A stretch of DNA of 64,000 nucleotides, taken from NCBI RefSeq assembly GCF_902827225.1, contig NZ_LR792632.1, positions 391,030 to 455,029 of the forward strand, read 5' to 3'. The DNA comes from Methanocaldococcus lauensis (GTDB lineage Archaea; AGJL01; Methanococci; Methanococcales; Methanocaldococcaceae). Below the pieces are notes generated by a model. The model saw only the letters and a program-made list of their open reading frames with translations, made no database searches and had not been told where the DNA came from. A program made the translations under genes and the position numbers. This document shows, one piece after another, positions 1 to 10,052 of the stretch (its first letter is position 1; each line of letters begins with the position of its first letter).

Positions 1-153
1 AAATGTAAATGCTTAGATTGTGGTTATGAAGGGGATGTAAAAATAGTAGATGAATTTGAAATATACTGCCCAAAGTGTAACAGTATGAGATTAAAACTAT
101 CTGGAGGTAAAGAGTTTAACATAAAAAATGTAACAGTAGAGTTTGAAGATTAA
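1..153 (+). CDS. hypA: Hydrogenase maturation nickel chaperone HypA, C-terminal part
   Basis: The open frame enters from the left edge and ends at a TAA at 151-153, so only the last 50 residues are visible. They carry two zinc-binding pairs, CxxC in KCKCLDCG and CxxC in CPKC, and then the beta-strand tail typical of HypA/HybF. HypA delivers nickel, with HypB, to [NiFe]-hydrogenase large subunits in the cytoplasm, and methanogens need it for several hydrogenases. The stop codon overlaps by three bases the stop of the convergent ATPase pseudogene on the other strand. In M. jannaschii hypA lies close to the ATP synthase cluster, which fits this neighbourhood. The N-terminal nickel-binding Met-His cannot be checked here. 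Confidence 0.85.
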   Translation, partial: KCKCLDCGYEGDVKIVDEFEIYCPKCNSMRLKLSGGKEFNIKNVTVEFED

Positions 154-1234
154 AGAATTCTTTTTATTGCATTCCAAATTAAAAAACTTTGAGGTTTTAT
201 TTCATTAGTTATTGGATTTAAGAATAAATAATTCTTTTTTATTAGCAAAGTTTTAACATCTTTTTTTATATTGCTTTTTGGAATAGAATAAGTGTTTTTA
301 AATAATCTTAATGATGTAATAACCTCTTCGTAATTAACATTATAATTTCTTTCTTTAATATCTTCCAAAAGGTTTTCTAATTTTGAAATTTCAATTTTTA
401 ACAACTCATCTAAGATATTATTGAGATCTTTTACTTTCATTTTGTTTATAACCTTTATAATTAAAATTAGTTTTCCACCGACATGGGAATAAATTAGTTC
501 TTTTTCTTCTTTAAGTTCGATATTTTTTTCTTTTGCATAGAAATTTATAAATTTCAAAGCATTTTCTTTATCAAAGTCATCGACTAGAATGTAATCTACC
601 CTATCTCTAAGCATTGCTTCATCATAAACCTTCTCAATGAATAAACTGTCTGAACTTAAACAAAAAACATGACACAAATGCTTTTCTTTTGTCAAATCTA
701 TGAAAAAATTAAACAACTCATAAATAAGAAAGCCATTAATTTCCATATCACCAATTTTTTGTAATTCGTCAATAATTAATATTGGCAATTTTCCATTTCT
801 ATAGAGGTTTTCAAAAACATTCAATATATATATTTAAAGACATTTTTGCTCCTTTTTTTGTTTAATAATTCATCTAATATATTCTTTGGTATTGGGATGC
901 TAGAGATTAATGAAATATCTTTTATTAGATTTGTTATTAGGGATTCTTTATCGTCACTGTGTTCTTCAAATAAAATCTCAACAATTAGACGAAAACTTTC
1001 AGTTTTCGTTGCTCGAAGCTTCGCTTCGAAATCTTCATACTTTGATATAAAATGCTCTCTAAGGTTAATGTATGTAATATTTTTATTTTTATCAATTTTA
1101 TTTTCTATTATATACTTCATCAATGCTGTTTTTCCACTATTTATAGGGCCAAAGATAAAGTAAATGTTGTTTGGTTCATCCTCTAAAATGCTTAGAATTT
1201 CTTTTATTTCCTTTTCTCTGTTGAAGAATTTCAT
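150..1234 (-). pseudogene. Archaeal AAA ATPase (ATPase_2 family), frameshifted
   Basis: Two adjacent frames together match the intact paralog at 58567-59616 from end to end. The upstream frame (ATG at 1234, RBS GGTGAA) holds FFNREKEI and the P-loop GPINSGKT. It stops after NVFKYIY in a run of alternating T and A near 827-833. The other frame continues with the Walker B segment [11 protein letters not shown] and the family C-terminus ending in [10 protein letters not shown] one-base loss in the TA run explains the break. Compared with the intact copy there is also an in-frame insertion of about 14-15 residues (around 986-1030) made of two palindromes. These STAND-like ATPases are expanded in Methanocaldococcus and have no firm function. 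A slippage-rescued product is possible but less likely. Confidence 0.8.
986..1030 (-). repeat. Double-hairpin palindromic element inserted in coding sequence
   Basis: Positions 989-1009 form a perfect 9-bp inverted repeat (ACGAAAACT / AGTTTTCGT, 3-nt loop). Positions 1013-1029 form a 6-bp inverted repeat (TCGAAG / CTTCGA, 5-nt loop). The stretch adds about 14-15 codons, in frame, to the ATPase between KYEDF and EILFEE. The intact paralog at 58.6-59.6 kb has none of it. On the minus strand the order is hairpin, GCA, hairpin with a GAA loop. The element at 31351-31394 has the same order. Confidence 0.7.
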
Positions 1235-1377
1235 TAGTTTCACCAAATTTTTAAATGGATAAAATTATATTAATAAAATTCTTTAAAATGTTTTAACAGT
1301 AAAATTAGGATTGAAAGTTTATATTTGTAAAGTAAAAATTGCAAGTCATTTATATGCTTTTTGATTTGTATTAAATA

Positions 1378-1420
1378 GTAAGATATATATATGAAATTAT
1401 TTTTAAATATATAACATTTT
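1378..1420 (+). promoter_or_regulatory. Candidate TATA region for the giant surface-protein gene
   Basis: The 233-bp gap between the ATPase pseudogene and the surface-protein gene holds runs such as AGATATATATATG at about 1381-1393 and TTTAAATATATAA near 1401-1413. Either could be the TATA element for the gene that starts at 1468. The region is so AT-rich that the exact box cannot be chosen. The RBS GGTGAT lies three bases before the TTG start. Confidence 0.35.
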
Positions 1421-1467
1421 ATATGATGCATTAAAATAGTTTAAAATTATAAAGTAATGGTGATAAA

Positions 1468-4400
1468 TTGACAAAAGTAAAGTATTTACTTCTATTTATA
1501 TTAACTTTGCTATGTGCTGGAAGTGTATGGGGTGAAAATGTATATTATATTAACAAATTGCCATATACAATAACCACGCCAGGATATTATATATTAAATA
1601 CTTCTTGCACAGATTTAAACGAAACAGCAATAACTATAAATGCAAGTAATGTAGTATTGGATGGAAATGGAATGGTTTTAGACGGAGACAAAGTTGAGGA
1701 TACTTATGGAATTTATGTAAAGAGACATAAGAATATTACAATAAAGAATCTAATGGTTAAAGAGTTTGGAGTAGGGATTTACCTTACTAATTCATCTAAC
1801 ATCACGATAACAAATAACAAATTAAGCAATTATTGGAGAGATATTCTCCTTGAAAATAACAATAATTACGCAACAATAGTTATTGAAAACAATACAGGTT
1901 CAGGAAATAGACCAATATATTACATTGCAAATAAAAAGAACGCAGTTATTGATTTAAGAGGTAAAGAAATACCTTCACAGATTATATTTGCAAATATTAC
2001 AAACTGCACTATAAAGAATGTAATCTGTAAAGATGGTAGCGGTATAGAACTTTATGCAGTGAGTTATTCAATATTGGATAATATCACTTCAGTAAATAAC
2101 TTCCATGGATTAAGAATGGCAGATGATGATGACCACGACAACATTATTAAAAATAGTATATTTGCCAACAATTCACACAATGGTATTGAATCATGGACTG
2201 GAGATAATACTACTATAGTAAATTGTTATTTCGCAAATAATAATGAAAGTGGTTTATTACTCGGTGGAAAAGGATGTATTATTTATCTAAACAACTTCAT
2301 AAATAATAAAAAAAGTCTTGATATGTATAACAACTGGCATAGATTATATTCACCGACACCAATAACTTACATATACAACGGACATAATTACACAAACTAC
2401 TTAGGAAACTACTATTCAGATTACAATGGAACTGATGCTAATGGAGATGGAATTGGAGATGAGCTGTATATAATTAATATTACAAATATGATGACACTAA
2501 AAATAAATGATTCATACCCTCTAATAGCACCCTATGAGAGCTATAAAATAATAAGCATAGCTAATGGAACCATTAGTAATGAAACAGAAAATAAAATACA
2601 TTATATTAACAAATTGCCATACACAATAAAAGAAAGTGGATATTACATATTAAATACCAATTGCACAAATTTAAACAAAAGAGCAATAACTATAGATGCT
2701 GATAATGTAGTATTAGATGGAAATGGAATGGTTTTAGATGGTGTTGGGAATTATTATGAGGGAATTTATGTATATGGGCATAAGAATATTACAATAAAGA
2801 ATTTAATTGTTAAAGAGTTTTGGTGTGGAATCTTCTTTGGTTATTCATCTAACAACACAATAACCAATGTAACTGCTTATAATAATAATATGTATGGAAT
2901 CCTCCTTTGGAATTTATCCAACAACAACATAATAACTGATGTAAATGCTTATGGCAATAAGGATAGTGGAATCCTCCTTGATTCTTCATCTAATAACATA
3001 ATAACTAATGTAAATGTTTCTAATAATGATTGTGGAATCGACCTTTATTATTCATCCAATAACACAATAACTAATATAAATACTCATAATAATAAATATG
3101 GAATTTACCTTGATAATTCATCCAACAACAACATAATATACCTCAACAACATAATAAACAACACGAATAATAACATTTACATTGATGACAACTCACAGGA
3201 CAACTCATTCCATTCACCGACACCAATAATTTATGAATATAATGGACAAACATACACTAACTACTTAGGAAACTATTACTCAGATTACACAGGAACTGAC
3301 AATAATGGAGATGGAATTGGAGACAGTATTTACAATAATATAGATAACTATCCATTAATAGCTCCTTATGAAAACTATAAAATAGAAAATAACGGAATAG
3401 TAGATAATGAAACAGAAAATAAAATATACTATATTAACTCTTTGCCATACACAATAAATGAAAGTGGATATTACATATTGAATACTTCTTGCACAGATTT
3501 AAACGAAACAGCAATAACTATACAGGCGGATAATGTAGTATTAGATGGAAATGGAAAGATTTTGGATGGAGATAAAAGCAATAATACTTATGGAATTTAT
3601 GTGGGTGGAGATTATAAATCACATAACAACATTACCATAAAGAATTTTATTGTAAAAGAATTTTATGTGGGCATCTGCCTTGCTATTTCATCTAACATCA
3701 CAATAACAAATATAAATGCTTTTAATAATAAAGATGGAATTTACCTTGCTTCATCCAACAATATAATAACTAATGTAAATGTTTATAACAATACGGGAGA
3801 TGGACTACAGCTTATTGCTTCATCTAACAATATATTAAGTAATGTAAATGCCTATAATAACACAGGGGATGGCATTTTTGTTCTTTCTTCATCTAACAAC
3901 ACTATAACTAATGTAAATACTTCTGGCAACTCTTTAAATGGGATCTACCTTGTTACATCATTTAACAATACAATAACTAATGTATATTCTTCCAATAATA
4001 ATTGGTCTGGAATCTATCTTGATTCATCCAACAATACAATATTCCTAAACAACCTTATAAATAACTCTTATAGAGATATTTACATTACAAAGGATTCAAA
4101 AAATAACATCCTCCACTCGCCAACACCAATAACTTACGAATATAATGGGCAAATCCACACCAACTACTTAGGAAACTTCTATTCAGATTACACAGGTACT
4201 GATATTAACGAAGATGGAATTGGGGATAATCCTTATAAAAATATAGATGACTATCCATTAATAGCACCTTATGAAAACTATAAAATAATAAGCAATGGAA
4301 CAGCAGGTAATGAAACAGAAAATAAAATACATTATATTAACAAATTGCCATACACAATAAATGAAAGTGGTTATTATATATTGAATACTTCTTGCACAGA

Positions 4401-7400
4401 TTTATGGACAAATGCAATAACCATAGATGCAGATAATGTGGTATTAGATGGAAATGGAAATGTTTTAGATGGAGACAAAATAAGTTGGGGATCTCATGGA
4501 ATTTATGTAAATAGGCATAAAAATATCTTAATAAAAAATTTAACAGTTAAAGAATTTTATATAGGTGTTTATCTTAAATCCTCGTCTCATTGTGTAATAT
4601 ACAATGTAAGTACTTATAATAATAGTAATGATGGCTTTTGGATTGGTTCATCATCAAATAATAAAATAATGTGTATAAATGCTTATGATGGAATTTACCT
4701 TTGGGATTCGTTTAACAATACACTAACTAATATAACTTGCTATAACAATGGAATAACTCTTGATATGTCATGTAATAACACATTAACAAATAATAAATTT
4801 AAAAATTGTGGATTGTATATAGATTTTGATTCATTCAATAATAAAGTAGAAAACAACATGGTTTATGGGAAACCATTAGTTTATTTAGAAAATGAAAAGA
4901 ATAAAATAATTGACAGCTCATATAATCCAGGACAAATTATTGCAGTAAATTGTGAAAATATAACTGTAAAAGATGTTAAAATAACCCATACCTCTGTTGG
5001 AATTGAATTCTATAGAGTATCTAATAGCAAAATAACCAATGTAACTATTTCTAATAATAAGGAAGGAATCCTCCTTGATTTTTCATCCAACAATATTATA
5101 TATTTAAACAATTTCATAAATAATACAAATAATATCAACCTGATAGATATATGCTACGACAATATATTCCACTCACCAATAAAAGTGGATTATATTTTTA
5201 ACGGGAAATTATATGCCAACTACTTAGGAAACTATTATTCCAATTATAAAGGAACTGATAATAATGGAGATGGTATTGGAGATATATCGTATAGAATAGA
5301 TAATTATCCATTAATAAAACCGTATGAAGACTATAAACTACTTCCACATGAAGTAGATATTGAAGCATTACATGAAGATGAAGATTTTGAAGGAGATGTA
5401 CCATCTGGATGGAGGAGAACTGCTTTCTTTAATAATACTGAAATGGGTATAATACCTATTGGAAATTCTAAATTAAATATTTGTTTCATGCTTCCTAAAC
5501 CTTATAAGCAAAGAACTGTAACTGTTTATGGGTCAATCTTAAACACAGAAGGTAAATACGACTTTAAGTATTCCGCAGAAGTTTCGTCAGTATATGATGG
5601 TTCAATTGGCATGTATGATATAACAATTTATGCACTTGATAGTATTAAAATCCCCGAAAATCCGAATTTATATGGATTAGGAGTAATTAATTTATCAATT
5701 CCTGATCTTGGATTAAAAGTAGTAGCACCAGTTTATATCACTCCATTTGAGTTAATTCCTATTGATAAAAATGGAAATTATGTAAATGAAACAAGTAAAT
5801 ATCTTAATAATTCAGAACCTTTATTTTTAAGAATAAAATATCTTGGTTCTAAGAAGGGAAATCCTACAATAATAGCCATGCCTCTCTATGAGCAATACCT
5901 TGTTTATACATATTCTATCAAGTCTGACAAAAATGATCCTATGCTTGCTAAAGAAATAACATGGAGATTAGCAATATTGGAACTACATGGGTTAACTGAA
6001 CTTAGCAAGAAATATCCTAATGCAAAAATAAAGATAGTTGAAAATGAATATCGCCACAGAAACACTTATTTACACTTTATAAATAATTATGAAGGTTATT
6101 ACCTCTTTTGGAGAGATTACATACAATATTTAGTTAATAATTTTATTAAAGCTGATGGAATAATTGTTGGGGCAGTACCACATCCGGAATGTGGATTTAA
6201 TAAAGAAGTCATAACAACTAAAACATATCCCGTTGCATATATGTCTTATTCAATGGCAGCGAATGGTTTAGATGTTTATCATGGATCTAATAAATATATG
6301 ACCATAACACCAGATGATAGTTATATACAATCAAAACTCAATAGACTTAATACTATAAAGAGGTTACAGAATAATTATTTAGGTTCAACATCTAAGGATA
6401 GTATAGAAAAGAACATAACTATGTATAAAATTATAAACTCATCAAAAAATTATATGATAAATAATCTTTATGGTAAAACAAAGTATAATCTATATTACGA
6501 TCCCCAAAATTTATACACTTTACAAGTTAGGATCTATAAACCAGGAGAGCCTATACTAAAAATATCACCAACTGCGTTTGAAATAGATGATGTGCATTAT
6601 TATACATCATGGAATAATGGTAAATGTTACTTAGTAAGTAAATATGAGGGTAAACATTTAGTGTTCAACAATTCAAATGCTATATTTTTCCTTGTACCTA
6701 TGGGTTCAAAAATGAAGGCAAGTTGGTGGATTTCCTCTCGTGATATCAAAAAATCACCTGGTGATGCAATAAATATACTTTGTTCAGTTACAAAGGATGT
6801 TACAGAACAGGATAATGTCGTAAATGCAATATATTACGAAAAAATGGAAAATGATGGAGGTGCATATACTACTACTTTTTTGGCATCTACCTACAATCTC
6901 TTAAAATCAGCAGCATTAGACCTAACACTTGAAGGTGCATTTGAATCAGGAGGTACATCATTATTATTAACTGCCGTAGTTATAGCTTTGCCAGATATTG
7001 ATTTCGAACATGAAGCATATTACACATCATCAGAATGGGTAGGTGATATTAATCAACTCATGATTATGAGCGACCTGCAGGAACTTGAACATCAAAAATA
7101 TATCACAAACGAAATTAAAGAGAACAATGAAAATAATCCATTAATATCATATTTAGAGTTAGGTAGTGAAGTTGAGAGATATACGGGTAAACCAAAAGAT
7201 ATTGCAGAGCTTGGCATGGCATGTATTATATGGCAAGATATGAGACACCAACCATTTTATTGGATTACCCATAATACACCATTTAAATCTAAAATTATAA
7301 GAAGTCGTTTAATGTCAGCCCATAAGTATCTTGGACATCTTAAACCCATTGAGGTAGTATTAAACATTTATTCAATCTATGAAACATACATCAATACTGT

Positions 7401-9393
7401 AGAAGTAAGTGATTTTAACAGAGCTCAATTAACCTACTTTGGGTATCCAGATTCAAATTATGATGATCCAGTTAATATAACGCCTATAAATGTTACACCA
7501 TTACCAAAACAAGTGAATATTACTATATCCCTTGAACCTAATGTAACAAAAATAGACAACTACATAATACTATTCATAAAAGACCTTAAAATAAATGTTA
7601 CTCCAAATATTTCCTATGAAAATGCTTCCTATATAGATGTCTATTCATCACCTTATGCATTGCCACAGATATACTTTAAGATCTATGCTCCAGTGAATCA
7701 GTCATTGACATATCTCACCATAAACATCTCAAACAATGAAACAATAAAAAACATAACATTACCAATTGTTGGAGGATATACAGTCCTTAACTCTAATCTA
7801 TATCCTGTAGCTCCTATACAAGTAAGACAATTCCCAACCTTAGAAAACTACAGTATAATTGAAATTTATATAACACCAGCAATATATAACACCACTTCAA
7901 AAGATATAATATTCCTTAAGAATATTAAATTATCATTAAAAACAGGAAGTTACAAGCCTCATAAACTTCATGTTATCTCATATCCTAACTTCGTTGGGCT
8001 AAGTAACTACCCAGCAAACATAACATTAAAGTTCTTCAACGATGTTAGATTCACACATGGTAATATAACAAATATAACAGTATCTATACACACAAGTGAT
8101 GATATAATCTGTAATATACACAACATTAGTATCAATAAACTTGGAGAAGAATATCCAAATAACACATATTATACTACTTTAACTATTTCACCGAAAAATC
8201 CAATATCTGAAGAGAAATTAACATCTATTAATCTTACCATTAAATATAAGGTTGAAAATACTAAAAAAACATTGAATTACACTATTCCTGTAAAACTTAT
8301 ACCACCAAATATTATTGATTTATCTATTGAAAATATAAGTGTCCCAGATAAATTGGTTGTTGGAGAACCATATCTAATTTCAGCAAAAATCAAAAATAAT
8401 GGTAAGTATGATATGGTAAATGTCCCTATAAGATTATTCTTTGACCTACAAAAAGTTGATGAAGTTGTAATAGACAAACTTAAATCTGGTGAAGAAAAAA
8501 CTGTCTATTTCTTATTAACGCCTACTCATGCAAGCGAACACAACATTACTGTTGCTGTCCAAGCGTTCTCTGAAGAAGTAAATAGATCCAACAATTATAT
8601 TACAGCTACAGTAGAAGTAATGGCTAAACCAATAGCATCGTTCAACTACACTCCAAGAAATCCAACGACATCAGATACAATCCAATTCATAGATCTATCT
8701 TATGATCCAGATGGAAATATAACCTCATGGCTCTGGGACTTTGGAGACAACACAACTTCAAATGAGCAAAACCCAACACACAGATACACTAAAGCAGGAA
8801 CATACACAGTAACATTAACAGTTACAGATAACGATGGCTTTACTAACTCAACATCAATAAAAATCGTAGTTAGACCTTCAAGAACTACATCAGCATATCA
8901 CGGTGGAGGTGGTGGAGGAAGCTATATAACGGGAGGAGGATATCATAAGGCACTATATTCAGATGTTGCAGAAGATATAAAGTCAGAGAAAATAAAAGAA
9001 ATAGTACATAAGGCGAAATTAATAGTTGGTTCGAAAATAGACGAAGAATTATCAGCAAAAGATCTCAAAGATGTAAATGAAATTGAACTAATAAAACAAC
9101 CATTAGAGATAAAAGAAGACTGTATCTTAGTAGGCGGACCTGTAGCAAACCCATTAGTTAAAAAATACCTCTGGGCATTCCCAGTTAAAGTAACTAATGA
9201 CTACCCAGGTAAGCATAGAGGAGTTATAGAGAAACAAATAATAAATGGACATACAGTAATATTATTAGCAGGTTCAGATAGATGGGGTACTAAAGCCGCT
9301 GTAGAATACTTCAAGCAGTTAGATGATATCCCAGATGAACCAATATTTGTAGAATGGATGAACGGAAAAGCTATAAAAATTGAAAAACCTTAA
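1468..9393 (+). CDS. Giant exported beta-helix/CARDB/PKD surface protein with S-layer-like C-terminus
   Basis: A 2641-residue protein. The TTG start is set by GGTGAT three bases upstream. Residues 1-22 form a signal peptide (basic start, LLLFILTLLCA core). Four homologous modules begin near residues 25, 378, 654 and 954, each with YINKLPYTI-like and GYYILNT strings. Each continues into Asn-rich right-handed beta-helix (NosD/PbH1) coils and ends in a calcium-loop-like GTDxNGDGIGD motif. A long unassigned region follows (about 1290-2100), then a CARDB-like domain (about 2280-2385), a PKD domain (2387-2470, with WDFGDNTTS), a Gly-rich linker, and a C-terminal segment with ILVGGPVANPL reminiscent of methanococcal S-layer proteins. 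NxS/T sequons are abundant. It is probably a cell-surface or adhesin-like glycoprotein, similar in design to M. jannaschii MJ1396. The ligand is unknown. Confidence 0.8.
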   Translation: MTKVKYLLLFILTLLCAGSVWGENVYYINKLPYTITTPGYYILNTSCTDLNETAITINASNVVLDGNGMVLDGDKVEDTYGIYVKRHKNITIKNLMVKEFGVGIYLTNSSNITITNNKLSNYWRDILLENNNNYATIVIENNTGSGNRPIYYIANKKNAVIDLRGKEIPSQIIFANITNCTIKNVICKDGSGIELYAVSYSILDNITSVNNFHGLRMADDDDHDNIIKNSIFANNSHNGIESWTGDNTTIVNCYFANNNESGLLLGGKGCIIYLNNFINNKKSLDMYNNWHRLYSPTPITYIYNGHNYTNYLGNYYSDYNGTDANGDGIGDELYIINITNMMTLKINDSYPLIAPYESYKIISIANGTISNETENKIHYINKLPYTIKESGYYILNTNCTNLNKRAITIDADNVVLDGNGMVLDGVGNYYEGIYVYGHKNITIKNLIVKEFWCGIFFGYSSNNTITNVTAYNNNMYGILLWNLSNNNIITDVNAYGNKDSGILLDSSSNNIITNVNVSNNDCGIDLYYSSNNTITNINTHNNKYGIYLDNSSNNNIIYLNNIINNTNNNIYIDDNSQDNSFHSPTPIIYEYNGQTYTNYLGNYYSDYTGTDNNGDGIGDSIYNNIDNYPLIAPYENYKIENNGIVDNETENKIYYINSLPYTINESGYYILNTSCTDLNETAITIQADNVVLDGNGKILDGDKSNNTYGIYVGGDYKSHNNITIKNFIVKEFYVGICLAISSNITITNINAFNNKDGIYLASSNNIITNVNVYNNTGDGLQLIASSNNILSNVNAYNNTGDGIFVLSSSNNTITNVNTSGNSLNGIYLVTSFNNTITNVYSSNNNWSGIYLDSSNNTIFLNNLINNSYRDIYITKDSKNNILHSPTPITYEYNGQIHTNYLGNFYSDYTGTDINEDGIGDNPYKNIDDYPLIAPYENYKIISNGTAGNETENKIHYINKLPYTINESGYYILNTSCTDLWTNAITIDADNVVLDGNGNVLDGDKISWGSHGIYVNRHKNILIKNLTVKEFYIGVYLKSSSHCVIYNVSTYNNSNDGFWIGSSSNNKIMCINAYDGIYLWDSFNNTLTNITCYNNGITLDMSCNNTLTNNKFKNCGLYIDFDSFNNKVENNMVYGKPLVYLENEKNKIIDSSYNPGQIIAVNCENITVKDVKITHTSVGIEFYRVSNSKITNVTISNNKEGILLDFSSNNIIYLNNFINNTNNINLIDICYDNIFHSPIKVDYIFNGKLYANYLGNYYSNYKGTDNNGDGIGDISYRIDNYPLIKPYEDYKLLPHEVDIEALHEDEDFEGDVPSGWRRTAFFNNTEMGIIPIGNSKLNICFMLPKPYKQRTVTVYGSILNTEGKYDFKYSAEVSSVYDGSIGMYDITIYALDSIKIPENPNLYGLGVINLSIPDLGLKVVAPVYITPFELIPIDKNGNYVNETSKYLNNSEPLFLRIKYLGSKKGNPTIIAMPLYEQYLVYTYSIKSDKNDPMLAKEITWRLAILELHGLTELSKKYPNAKIKIVENEYRHRNTYLHFINNYEGYYLFWRDYIQYLVNNFIKADGIIVGAVPHPECGFNKEVITTKTYPVAYMSYSMAANGLDVYHGSNKYMTITPDDSYIQSKLNRLNTIKRLQNNYLGSTSKDSIEKNITMYKIINSSKNYMINNLYGKTKYNLYYDPQNLYTLQVRIYKPGEPILKISPTAFEIDDVHYYTSWNNGKCYLVSKYEGKHLVFNNSNAIFFLVPMGSKMKASWWISSRDIKKSPGDAINILCSVTKDVTEQDNVVNAIYYEKMENDGGAYTTTFLASTYNLLKSAALDLTLEGAFESGGTSLLLTAVVIALPDIDFEHEAYYTSSEWVGDINQLMIMSDLQELEHQKYITNEIKENNENNPLISYLELGSEVERYTGKPKDIAELGMACIIWQDMRHQPFYWITHNTPFKSKIIRSRLMSAHKYLGHLKPIEVVLNIYSIYETYINTVEVSDFNRAQLTYFGYPDSNYDDPVNITPINVTPLPKQVNITISLEPNVTKIDNYIILFIKDLKINVTPNISYENASYIDVYSSPYALPQIYFKIYAPVNQSLTYLTINISNNETIKNITLPIVGGYTVLNSNLYPVAPIQVRQFPTLENYSIIEIYITPAIYNTTSKDIIFLKNIKLSLKTGSYKPHKLHVISYPNFVGLSNYPANITLKFFNDVRFTHGNITNITVSIHTSDDIICNIHNISINKLGEEYPNNTYYTTLTISPKNPISEEKLTSINLTIKYKVENTKKTLNYTIPVKLIPPNIIDLSIENISVPDKLVVGEPYLISAKIKNNGKYDMVNVPIRLFFDLQKVDEVVIDKLKSGEEKTVYFLLTPTHASEHNITVAVQAFSEEVNRSNNYITATVEVMAKPIASFNYTPRNPTTSDTIQFIDLSYDPDGNITSWLWDFGDNTTSNEQNPTHRYTKAGTYTVTLTVTDNDGFTNSTSIKIVVRPSRTTSAYHGGGGGGSYITGGGYHKALYSDVAEDIKSEKIKEIVHKAKLIVGSKIDEELSAKDLKDVNEIELIKQPLEIKEDCILVGGPVANPLVKKYLWAFPVKVTNDYPGKHRGVIEKQIINGHTVILLAGSDRWGTKAAVEYFKQLDDIPDEPIFVEWMNGKAIKIEKP

Positions 9394-9750
9394 TCATTCT
9401 CATTTTTTTAATTAATTTTTTATGAAATTTTTAAGAGCATAAAAAGGCAATACTTTGGATTAAAATACGAAATAAAAAAGAGAGTATATTCTCTAAAATT
9501 CTTCATTGTCAAAATGCATAAGTTATTGGATAGAATTTGATTAGTTAAATGTCGTTATGTATAAAATTCAATTGTACAGGTCTGATGCTTATTTGTAGAT
9601 GCTGATTATACATTATAAATTCATAGTGTTCGATACAACAAACTTAATCTAATGGAAATTTATTAACGCCCTAAATGTTCTTTTCATCTATTACATAGAA
9701 ACAGTAAGCATTTACACAAATTTTATAGGATGTGAATTATTAATAGTTAA
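9394..9750. other. Intergenic stretch with no recognisable gene
   Basis: This is AT-rich sequence between the surface-protein gene and the ATP synthase operon, which converge here. I see a T-run just after the surface gene (about 9402-9418) that could terminate transcription. I find no convincing frame, tRNA or long inverted repeat. Short TGATGC and CTGA strings near 9580-9605 do not make a complete C/D box RNA. Confidence 0.5.
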
Positions 9751-9995
9751 CAAAGGTCTATCTTTGGCTATAAATTTAGATGTTTTTATTGTAGAAAATA
9801 CATTCTCCATATTTTATTATATCCAAAATATGATTCAGAAATTGAAGAAGAATTCCAAATAGATGATGAAATCCTACAAATAAAACAAATTAATTTAAAA
9901 CATAATAAAAAACAAAATTTGAATATATAGACATTATTAAAGAGGAATTATCAAATATTTTAAAAATAGTAAAAAATAATCTATCTCTATATTAA
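9751..9995 (+). pseudogene. Decayed gene fragment with a CxxC motif
   Basis: One frame from 9751 reads about 60 residues containing FRCFYCRKYI and then an acidic helix (YDSEIEEEFQIDD), stopping at a TAG near 9930. Shifting one frame at that point gives EYIDIIKEELSNILKIVKNN, which ends at a TAA at 9993-9995. Charged amphipathic protein-like sequence on both sides of a single shift suggests a dead gene tail, not random AT-rich DNA. I do not recognise the family. No start codon or RBS is apparent. Confidence 0.35.
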
Positions 9996-10052
9996 GATAA
10001 CTTTCTAAAAACTCCAATAAAAAACAATAAAAAAATTAAATAGATTTAAGAA

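Noticed and set aside
9560..9610. Possible C/D box sRNA (TGATGC and CTGA strings)
   Set aside because: Only one pair of weak boxes, no terminal stem and no second box set.
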